Under the pieces are notes generated by a model. The model was not told where the DNA came from and did not search any database. It worked only from the letters and a program-made list of their open reading frames with translations. This document shows positions 36,731-43,985 of a stretch of 64,000 bases of DNA, in pieces. Where the stretch lies: positions 1 through 64,000 of the forward strand of contig NZ_CALCZQ010000031.1 of assembly GCF_937903345.1 (NCBI RefSeq), read 5' to 3'. The position numbers were made by a program, and so were the translations under genes. Numbering within the stretch: the first letter of the stretch is position 1; each line of letters begins with the position of its first letter. Origin of the DNA: an uncultured Emticicia sp. GTDB taxonomy: Bacteria > Bacteroidota > Bacteroidia > Cytophagales > Spirosomataceae.

Positions 36731-37354
36731 ATGAAAATGGTTGTAACAAAATCACCGCAAATAGTTAGAAAATCAGCCCCAAAAGTGCCTGATTACTTAA
36801 TACACGAAGTAATAGATGGAAAACCTATTTATTATAAAGGATATGAAGAAGTATTAAATGGAACAAAAACTTTTGCTGAAATTTTGGGTTCAAGTACGCT
36901 TCAATCACTTATTATTACACATTTAATTATTTTACTTGGGAAAAAGGTGGACGACGAAAAGTACACCCTTCTATCAAGCGAAACAGGAATCCATCTGAAT
37001 AAATACAATAATTTGGCAGGAGATATTCTTATTTTTGAAAATAGTGTTTTACCCATTGAAGCGATTGACGAACACTATGCAACCGTTCCGCCCAAAGTAG
37101 CCATCGAAGTGGATATTAACATCGAAGCACCTGGTTTAGAAATTGATAGTTATATTTTCAATAAAACGCAAAAACTTTTGAATTTTGGCGTAGAAAAAGT
37201 AATCTGGATTACAACCAAATCAAAAAAGGTAACAGTAGCTACAAAAAACGAAGATTGGCAAGTAAAAGACTGGAATAAAGATATTGAAGTTTTCGACGGA
37301 ATAATCTTTAATATCGGTGAGTATTTACGCAAAAAAGGCTCATCTTTTGCATAA
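36731..37354 (+). CDS. Uma2 family (DUF820) putative PD-(D/E)XK endonuclease
   Basis: 207 residues. The PD-(D/E)XK-like core is visible as AGDILIFEN followed by PPKVAIEVDINIE, then FGVEKVIWI. The Uma2 family is abundant in cyanobacteria and some Bacteroidota; its function is unsettled. Here the ExK lysine position reads Asp (EVD), so activity is uncertain. A second, separate Uma2 gene lies at the right edge of the window. Confidence 0.75.
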   Translation: MKMVVTKSPQIVRKSAPKVPDYLIHEVIDGKPIYYKGYEEVLNGTKTFAEILGSSTLQSLIITHLIILLGKKVDDEKYTLLSSETGIHLNKYNNLAGDILIFENSVLPIEAIDEHYATVPPKVAIEVDINIEAPGLEIDSYIFNKTQKLLNFGVEKVIWITTKSKKVTVATKNEDWQVKDWNKDIEVFDGIIFNIGEYLRKKGSSFA

Positions 37355-37381
37355 AATGAGGGGTATGAACTTTCATATATT

Positions 37382-37415
37382 AGCCCTTCCTTAATTTTTT
37401 TGGAAGGGCTTTTTT
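37382..37415 (+). terminator. Terminator after Uma2 gene
   Basis: AGCCCTTCC pairs with GGAAGGGCT over an 11-nt loop, followed by TTTTTT. The rest of the 37355-37660 gap holds only the upstream region of the peptidase gene, with TAAGTTTG at 37609. Confidence 0.85.
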
Positions 37416-37660
37416 CTAAATGGAATTCCTTATAATTTAAAAAAAATTGATAAGCCGAAGCTCTCTCTTTTTCGTGATTTAGTAATACTGAAAGTGTCAA
37501 ATTCGATATCTGCTGTTTTCGAGCAGAGGTTTTTACAGAAAGATAAAAAGTATATAGAATTAGTTTAAGTGGTTTTTTTCTCGAATCCGCAACAGTTTTG
37601 TATATTTATAAGTTTGAAATTCTATCAAATCTCATCAATAAACTCACTATCTAATTTATT

Positions 37661-39130
37661 ATGCAAAATAATATTTTATTTTGGGCATTTCTTCTTCTAA
37701 GCAGTCAACTTTTTGCTCAGAATCTTCCACCTGCTCTCAACCAAATCAAAGAAACAGATTTAAAAAGCGATTTAGAAGCATTGGCTGGAGTTAATTTTAA
37801 AGGACGCTCAGCTGGCACAATTGATGAACTGAAAGCTGCAATGTGGTTAGGCGAAAAATACAGAGCCATTGGACTAAAACCAGCGGGTGATGATGGAACC
37901 TATTTTCAGTTTTTTACGCTGTGGCGAAATCAAATTTCTGAACAAACAAGCATCGAACTAAACAATAAAAAATTGGCTCTTTGGCAAGATGTTTCTGTTG
38001 CCCAAATGGCAAATATATCCTTAAACGGAGCAATTACGTATTTGGGAAATGCAGCAGAAATAGACACCAATTCTTTGAATGTAAAAGGGAAAATTGTAGC
38101 TCTCGAAGCCAATTCAAAAGGTATTAACCTCAATGTTTCGTTACCAACTTGGCGTTATAGTCGGTATATTTATACAAGATACGGAGCTGCCTTAGTCAGA
38201 AGAGGAGCAGTTGCTATCATTTTTATTGCTGATGATACAGCAGAAAACGCCTGGAAAGATGCCAATGAAAACTTTAAAAGAGGCAATTATGACATTGATG
38301 GAGGTGCAAATGTCAACTTAACCACAACAGTGCCTGTTTTATGGTTGCATAAAGATGCTAAAAAGGATTTGGAGGGCAACTCGGTAAATCTGAAAGCCAA
38401 TATTGTGGTGTCGAAATACGCTTATCCTTCGGTGAATATTATTGGTAAAATAGAAGGAACGGACGCTAAATTGAAATCTGAATACTTGCTTTACAGCGGT
38501 CATACGGATGCACATGGAGTGCGTAACGAAATCAAGGGTGATTCTATCTGCTACGGTGCTGATGACAATGGCAGCGTAAATGTAGCGATGCTGAGTAACG
38601 CAAGAGCATTCATAAAAAATCCAGCCAAACGTTCTGTACTATTTGTTATTCACGGAGCAGAAGAACGAGGGCTTCTTGGTTCAAGGTATTATACAGCACA
38701 TCCAACAGTGCCTATTGGAAATATTATAGCTGTTTTAAATGGTGATATGATTGGAAGAAATCACATCGATAGTGCGACTGTTCTTGGGGCACTTCCGCCT
38801 CATAGAAACTCAGAAGAATTGATAAATATGACTTTAGCTGCTAATAAAGAAGGCCCCAATTTTAAATTAGATTATAGCTGGGACGACGTAAAGCATATTG
38901 AAGGCTGGTATTTTAGAAGCGACCACTTACCTTATGCACGTGTAGGTATTCCTTCGCTTATGTACACAAGCCTTTTACACCCTGATTATCATACCCCGCA
39001 GGATAATGTAGAGAATATTAATTTCCCTAAACTAAAGAAAATGGCCGACTGGATGTACCGAACTGGCTGGAAGGTAGCCAATGCTAAACAAAGACCAGCA
39101 ACTGATAAGAATTTTAAATTAGAGAGGTAA
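37661..39130 (+). CDS. M28 family zinc aminopeptidase-like peptidase
   Basis: 489 residues with a signal peptide (NNILFWAFLLLSSQLFAQ), a PA-type insert and an M28 catalytic domain. Zinc and catalytic residues are visible in order: YSGHTDAHG (His and catalytic Asp), ADDNGSVN (bridging Asp), GAEERGLLG (Glu-Glu), NGDMIGRN (Asp) and HPDYHTPQD (His). It is exported, probably periplasmic, and degrades peptides. Confidence 0.9.
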   Translation: MQNNILFWAFLLLSSQLFAQNLPPALNQIKETDLKSDLEALAGVNFKGRSAGTIDELKAAMWLGEKYRAIGLKPAGDDGTYFQFFTLWRNQISEQTSIELNNKKLALWQDVSVAQMANISLNGAITYLGNAAEIDTNSLNVKGKIVALEANSKGINLNVSLPTWRYSRYIYTRYGAALVRRGAVAIIFIADDTAENAWKDANENFKRGNYDIDGGANVNLTTTVPVLWLHKDAKKDLEGNSVNLKANIVVSKYAYPSVNIIGKIEGTDAKLKSEYLLYSGHTDAHGVRNEIKGDSICYGADDNGSVNVAMLSNARAFIKNPAKRSVLFVIHGAEERGLLGSRYYTAHPTVPIGNIIAVLNGDMIGRNHIDSATVLGALPPHRNSEELINMTLAANKEGPNFKLDYSWDDVKHIEGWYFRSDHLPYARVGIPSLMYTSLLHPDYHTPQDNVENINFPKLKKMADWMYRTGWKVANAKQRPATDKNFKLER

Positions 39131-39171
39131 ATAACTTGCCTTTAAAAGCATGTATTAGATATTTTTAAAAA

Positions 39172-39239
39172 AATGATAGAATGAGTGAATAACAGAATAT
39201 TGTATCATTCAGCTCCAATGCGGCACTCATTCTATCATT
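39172..39239. terminator. 15-bp inverted repeat between convergent genes
   Basis: AATGATAGAATGAGT (39172-39186) and ACTCATTCTATCATT (39225-39239) are perfect inverted copies around a 38-nt loop. It lies between the convergent peptidase and metG genes. The same AATGATAGAATGA arm recurs at 56622. Confidence 0.65.
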
Positions 39240-39244
39240 CAAAA

Positions 39245-41308
39245 TTAACTTACAGGTCCGCCATTCCAAACTTCTTTGTGTGGTTGAAGAAGTGCCAAGC
39301 TTCCGTCACGGTTTTCGGCCATCAAAATCATGCCATTCGATTCGATACCCATCATTTTTCTAGGAGCGAGATTTGCCAAGAAAGTTACTTGTTTACCAAT
39401 CATTTCTTCTGGTGAAAAGTGTTTGGCAATTCCGCTCAAAATCGTACGTTTTTCAAAACCATCATCCACCAAAAACTTTAATAATTTATCACTTTTTGGC
39501 AACTTTTCTGCTTCCAAGATAGTGCCAATACGAATATCCATTTTGGCAAAATCATCGTACTGAATCGTTTCTTTCAAAGCTGGCACTTTTGCATTTTCTA
39601 ATTCATTCATTCGCTTTGAATCTTGTAATTTTTTTACTTGTTTTTCAATCGTATCATCCTCTATTTTCTCGAATAATAGACTTGATTCGCCAATTAATGT
39701 GCCAACTGGCAATAAATCTGACCCACCTGTTTCAGCCCAAGTGGTTTCATTTAAACCTAATTGATTTCTTAATTTTTCGGCTGTAAAAGGCAAAAACGGC
39801 TCTGATAAAATCGCCAAATTAGCGGCAATTTGCAAAGCAATATTCATAATCGTTTCGACACGAGCTGGGTTTTCTTTGATAACCTTCCACGGCTCAGTTT
39901 CGGCCAAATATTTATTTCCTAAACGTGCTAAATCCATCATGTTAGCTAAGCCTTCACGGAAACGATAATTTTCGATAGAATCACCGATTTTCTTCGGGAA
40001 ATCTGCCAATGTTGCAATCGTTTCTTTGTCATAATCACTTAGTTCGCCTTGTGCGGGTATTTTTCCACCGTAAAACTTATGAGTAAGTACCACCGCACGA
40101 TTTACGAAATTTCCGTAAATGGCAACTAACTCACTATTATTTTTGGTTTGAAAGTCTTTCCATGTAAAATCATTGTCTTTCGACTCTGGCATATTTGCCG
40201 AAAGGGCATAACGCAATACATCTTGTTTATTCGGGAATTCCTCCAAATATTCGTGCAACCAAACCGCCCAATTTCTAGAAGTCGAAATTTTATCGCCTTC
40301 CAAATTCATAAACTCATTGGCTGGCACGCTGTCGGGCAAAATATAACTTCCTTCCGCCATCAACATTGCAGGAAAAATAATACAGTGGAAAACAATATTG
40401 TCTTTTCCTATGAAATGTACAAGTTTAGTACTTTCTTTTTTCCAATAATCTTCCCAGTTTTTGCCGTTTTGAGCTGCCCATTCTTGCGTAAAAGTAATGT
40501 AGCCAATTGGTGCATCGAACCAAACATATAAAACTTTTCCGTCGGTGTCGGGCAAAGGCACGCTGATTCCCCAGTCCAAATCACGAGTCATGGCACGAGG
40601 TCTTAGACCATCTTTTAACCATGATTGACATTGACCAAACACATTTGGCTTCCATTCTTTGTGGCTATTTACGTATTTTTCAATTTCGGGCTGCATACGG
40701 TCGAGAGGCAAATACCAGTTTTTGGTACTTTTCATGACGGGTTTTGAGCCTGAGAGCGTCGAACGAGGGTTTTTCAACTCCGTTGGCGAGAGCGTAGAAC
40801 CACATTTTTCGCATTGGTCGCCATAAGCATTTGGGTTGCCACAAGTTGGGCATTCGCCTACAATATACCTATCAGCCAAAAACTGTTGAGCCACTTCATC
40901 AAAATATTGTTCGCTTGTTTCTTCATCAAAATAACCTTTATCAAACATCGTTGTAAAAATCTCTTGCGAGTTTTTATGGTGCGTTTGGTTAGATGTGCGA
41001 GAGTAAATATCGAACGAAATGCCAAAATCAGCAAACGAATTTTTGATTTGTTCGTAGTAAAAATCAACGACTTGTTGAGGTGTTTTGCCTTCTTTGCGAG
41101 CCTTAACTGTTATCGGCACGCCATGTTCGTCAGTTCCACTAATAAATGCCACATCCGCACCTGTTGAGCGGAGATAACGCACGTAAATGTCAGCAGGAAT
41201 ATAGCAGCCAGCCAAATGTCCGATATGAATAGGGCCATTGGCATAAATCAAAGCGGCCGTAACGGTATATTTTTGCGGAGTTTCGGTCATATCTTCTTTA
41301 ATATTCAA
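39245..41308 (-). CDS. metG: Methionyl-tRNA synthetase
   Basis: 687 residues. The HIGH motif is HIGH at 28-31 (GPIHIGHLAG). The KMSKS loop reads KISTS (GDKISTSRNW). A zinc knuckle CPTCGN..CEKCG is present, and the C-terminal ~110 residues form the EMAP-II/Trbp111 tRNA-binding domain (DFAKMDIRIGTIL). The ATG at 41290 (MTETPQKY) is an equally possible start, seven codons in. A TAACTTTG motif precedes it. Confidence 0.96.
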   Translation of the reverse strand: MNIKEDMTETPQKYTVTAALIYANGPIHIGHLAGCYIPADIYVRYLRSTGADVAFISGTDEHGVPITVKARKEGKTPQQVVDFYYEQIKNSFADFGISFDIYSRTSNQTHHKNSQEIFTTMFDKGYFDEETSEQYFDEVAQQFLADRYIVGECPTCGNPNAYGDQCEKCGSTLSPTELKNPRSTLSGSKPVMKSTKNWYLPLDRMQPEIEKYVNSHKEWKPNVFGQCQSWLKDGLRPRAMTRDLDWGISVPLPDTDGKVLYVWFDAPIGYITFTQEWAAQNGKNWEDYWKKESTKLVHFIGKDNIVFHCIIFPAMLMAEGSYILPDSVPANEFMNLEGDKISTSRNWAVWLHEYLEEFPNKQDVLRYALSANMPESKDNDFTWKDFQTKNNSELVAIYGNFVNRAVVLTHKFYGGKIPAQGELSDYDKETIATLADFPKKIGDSIENYRFREGLANMMDLARLGNKYLAETEPWKVIKENPARVETIMNIALQIAANLAILSEPFLPFTAEKLRNQLGLNETTWAETGGSDLLPVGTLIGESSLLFEKIEDDTIEKQVKKLQDSKRMNELENAKVPALKETIQYDDFAKMDIRIGTILEAEKLPKSDKLLKFLVDDGFEKRTILSGIAKHFSPEEMIGKQVTFLANLAPRKMMGIESNGMILMAENRDGSLALLQPHKEVWNGGPVS

Positions 41309-41319
41309 AAATTATTGTA

Positions 41320-41327
41320 CAAAGTTA
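41320..41327 (-). promoter_or_regulatory. -7 promoter motif for metG
   Basis: TAACTTTG (minus strand), 12-19 bp before the longer metG start, fits TAnnTTTG. Its closeness mildly favours the start at 41290. Apart from this and the box at 41587, nothing is seen in 41309-41613. Confidence 0.45.
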
Positions 41328-41586
41328 CGGTATTGCTACATAGAAACGAAAAACCCCTCAAAAGTTTTTGATTTTGACTACCGACTGCAGGTCGTTTGAA
41401 GCAAATGCCTATGAAATAGGTACACCCTAAATTTAATTGATGCATATAATAGGACATAAAACAGAAAAATATTTTTTGAAACACATAAAGAAATCAAAAA
41501 AAAACATTCTGACATCGTTAGATAGCACTTAAAAAGTATAAAATAAATTTAGTTATAAGTGAAATTATTTTTTAATATTATTGTTA

Positions 41587-41594
41587 TACCTTTG
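41587..41594 (+). promoter_or_regulatory. -7 promoter motif for the toxin-antitoxin pair
   Basis: TACCTTTG, an exact strong -7 form, lies 20-27 bp before the GTG start of the toxin candidate. Confidence 0.55.
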
Positions 41595-41613
41595 ACGCTT
41601 AAATTTATTATAT

Positions 41614-42105
41614 GTGAAATTTAAACTAATCAAAATCAACCAGTTAAGCGGGCAAAAGACCAAAATCTATTCGGTTTTACTCGAAAACGAAAGTAAATCT
41701 TTGTTTGATAACTTTTTAGAGGAAAACACCGAAAAACATAAACCCGAACTACTCGAAATATTACAGAGGGTAAATAGTATTGCTACAAAAGAAGGAGCAA
41801 AAGAGCATTACTTTAAAAAAGCCGAAGGTAATTTGGGCGATGGTGTGGAAGCCCTCTACGATGCCAATAATCTCAAATTAAGGCTTTATTGTATTAGATA
41901 TGGTTCTGTAGTTTTGATTTTAGGTGGTGGAGGTGTAAAGAATGTAAGAGCCTTACAAGACGACCCGAAACTAAAAAAAGAAAACTATGTATTACGCCAA
42001 ATTTCAAAAACATTGACACAAGCCATGAAAGAAAGTGAATTCCAATGGAATAAAGATTTTGACGATTTTACAGGCAATTTAACATTTGACGATAACGAAG
42101 ACTAA
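41614..42105 (+). CDS. Putative type II toxin (HigB/RelE-like) of a toxin-antitoxin pair
   Basis: 163 residues, starting at GTG. An ATG two bases earlier reads ATGTGA, a start directly followed by a stop, overlapping this GTG. The core GVEALYDANNLKLRLYCIRYGSVVLILGGGGVKNVRALQDDP...NYVLRQISKTL looks like a RelE-superfamily beta-sheet with basic helices. The next gene (11-nt gap) is an XRE-type regulator, the toxin-first order of HigBA systems. Family placement is by pattern and context, not certain. Confidence 0.6.
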   Translation: MKFKLIKINQLSGQKTKIYSVLLENESKSLFDNFLEENTEKHKPELLEILQRVNSIATKEGAKEHYFKKAEGNLGDGVEALYDANNLKLRLYCIRYGSVVLILGGGGVKNVRALQDDPKLKKENYVLRQISKTLTQAMKESEFQWNKDFDDFTGNLTFDDNED

Positions 42106-42116
42106 AAAATAAAATC

Positions 42117-42416
42117 ATGACATTATTAGACAACCTATTAGCAGAAATAACACCCGAAGAGCAAGCCCGAACCGATCGCAAAATGCATATTGCTTCAATC
42201 ATTGCCGATGCACTCACGGCAAAGGGCATGGCAAAGAAACAATTTGCCCAAAAAGTAGGTAGAAAACCCTCCGAAATAACCAAATGGTTAAGTGGTACGC
42301 ATAATTTTACGCTTGATACTCTCACAGATATTGAGCAAGTGCTAAACATCAAACTTATAACGGATAAACGCAAAATACAAGCACAGAATTATGTTTCAGG
42401 GGATGTGAGGGTGTAA
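42117..42416 (+). CDS. XRE-family HTH regulator, putative antitoxin
   Basis: 99 residues with a helix-turn-helix of the Cro/CI type: KMHIASIIADALTAKGMAKKQFAQKVGRKPSEITKWLSGTHNFTLDTLTDIEQVL. Its position right after the toxin candidate, and its size, suggest an HigA-like antitoxin that also represses the operon. The C-terminal ~20 residues lack a recognisable dimerisation domain. Confidence 0.75.
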   Translation: MTLLDNLLAEITPEEQARTDRKMHIASIIADALTAKGMAKKQFAQKVGRKPSEITKWLSGTHNFTLDTLTDIEQVLNIKLITDKRKIQAQNYVSGDVRV

Positions 42417-42469
42417 CATGAAAAATTACCCTCATTTGGGGCGTTTATTAGATGGCATTAATCGTCACT

Positions 42470-42706
42470 TTAAAAAATAAAAAGACCCAATTTTGTGCCT
42501 ATAAAATTTTGAGTGACAAGATTTTGAGTAGGATTAATAAATATTTTTTTAGATCTATCATAAAAAATACCGTTTCTACTATAAAATAATTTAAGGCTAA
42601 ATCCTTTTACAAACCGTTTATGATTTGATTTTTCGATACCCAAACCAACTGAATACCCACCCCAAAGTTTGTTGCTAAGAAGTCTTATGTATTTTCTTAG
42701 TGTTTT
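42470..42706 (-). pseudogene. Remnant of an outer-membrane beta-barrel gene (C-terminal part)
   Basis: A minus-strand frame open for 78 codons without a good start reads LLSNKLWGGYSVGLGIEKS, VKGFSLKLFYSRNGIFYDRS and ends GTKLGLFIF. Alternating aromatic and hydrophobic residues and a terminal Phe are typical of an outer-membrane barrel end. The 5' part is absent or decayed. It may be chance, but composition and ending argue for a relic. Confidence 0.4.
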
Positions 42707-42712
42707 TTAGAA

Positions 42713-43398
42713 TGTGGAAGGTTTTAGAATACTGTCCAAAAAGGTTTATTTGATTAAAAAAGCAAATAGTTCCTGAAAAAGCTTCACGTAGAAATTAAAA
42801 AGCGTAACTACTTTTTTATCAGTTAGTTATGATTTTATTTAGTAAAGTGTGTGATACAATCTTAGACGATTTGACTTTATTTTATGAAACAATTATAGCC
42901 ATAGAAAGAGAACGGTAACTATAAAAGTCCGTGCTTTATTGCTACTTTTTTATTCTTAATTTAAAGAACAACTTCAATTTTAAGTTCATTAATGAAAAAC
43001 ATCAAAAACACTACAGACAATTGTATTTTTCATTTTAAGTACTGATGTGAAATAAATAAGACACGGAATTTGATATAATAGTTTGATTATCAATAAATTA
43101 AGTAATTTGTTTACATTGATTGTTTTTGTATGAGTACTTGATACGCTTATTTTAAAAATGTGTGAAAATACATTACTAACGGTTATAATGTAAATTTTGT
43201 AGGTAGTTTATTTGCATTTTCATAAGTTTAGGAAATTAATCAAGCTCATTCAAAATACAACCTTAACACTTGTGTTTTTGAATATATTGTTTGTGTTCAA
43301 ATTTTTTACAGGCAACTATTAATTCTAAAAAATAATTTAAAAATAGTCAATTCAAGATTAAAAATTCGTCCATGAAAAAATCTATCCTTTTTTTATTA
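42713..43398. other. AT-rich gene-free stretch
   Basis: No frame with coding character on either strand and no clear RNA structure. It looks like decayed DNA between a toxin-antitoxin pair and a recombinase relic. Confidence 0.5.
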
Positions 43399-43431
43399 TT
43401 GATTTAATGTAAGACACAATTATGTAGTAGT

Positions 43432-43471
43432 CCAAACGAAATCTCGAAAAACGACCAAACGAAATCTCGAA
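43432..43471. repeat. Direct repeat CCAAACGAAATCTCGAA x2
   Basis: The 17-mer occurs at 43432-43448 and 43455-43471 (23-bp period), about 75 nt before the recombinase relic. Confidence 0.75.
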
Positions 43472-43544
43472 TTTATGTTTTTGATTTAGTAATTTTCAGA
43501 TATTTATTTACCGCTATTCGACTTTCCAAAATTTTATTATCTAA

Positions 43545-43748
43545 CGTAAGATTATTCAAGATGTAACATTTCATAGTCTTAGACATAACTATGATACTCA
43601 TCTGCACGAGCAAGGAACTGACAATAAATTGATTCAAGAATTATTAGGTCATAACGACATTAAGACTACACTAAGATATACTCATGTGAGTAACCGAACA
43701 ATAGGAAATATTTTTAGTCCTTTTGACCAATTGAATTTAAAAGATTAA
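43545..43748 (+). pseudogene. Tyrosine recombinase/integrase, C-terminal remnant
   Basis: Read from 43572: HSLRHNYDTHLHEQGTDN, then IQELLGHNDIKTTLRYTHV, ending SPFDQLNLKD with a TAA at 43746. This gives the active-site HxLRH Arg/His, the LGH histidine and the nucleophile tyrosine (RYTHV) of tyrosine recombinases. The N-terminal two-thirds is missing; upstream frames are stopped. The tail after the Tyr (G-x-x-x-SPxDxL) is similar to the end of XerC/D-like and integron-type integrases. It lies on the same strand as, and just left of, the McrBC and cassette region. Confidence 0.85.
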
Positions 43749-43903
43749 TAAGGTTTGGAATTTTTGAGAGGAATTTATAGTTATTTGGCTAAAATATAAT
43801 TAAAAAAAGGTTGGTAAAAATATTATACGACAAGAATAATACAACCAAATGTTAGTTTAATACTAAACAATACAAAAACTACGACAAAACTTTCGTATAT
43901 TGG

Positions 43904-43919
43904 AGAGTTATAGCCAATG
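43904..43919 (+). other. Possible solitary recombination half-site
   Basis: GAGTTATAGCCAATGG resembles the right ends of the downstream cassette palindromes (CGTTAGCGGCAATGG, CGTTATGTGCAACC). No matching left arm was found, so it could be an attI-like or leftover site, or chance. Confidence 0.3.
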
Positions 43920-43985
43920 GTAGGTCGACTGAAAAAAACGACCAGACAATAAGAAAAGTAGTAAAAAAAATCTTAATAAGACAAT

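Noticed and set aside
41309..43985. Direct copy of the tRNA-fMet 3' end as an island attachment site
   Set aside because: I looked for TAGCGGGAACAGG or its complement on the left side and saw none.
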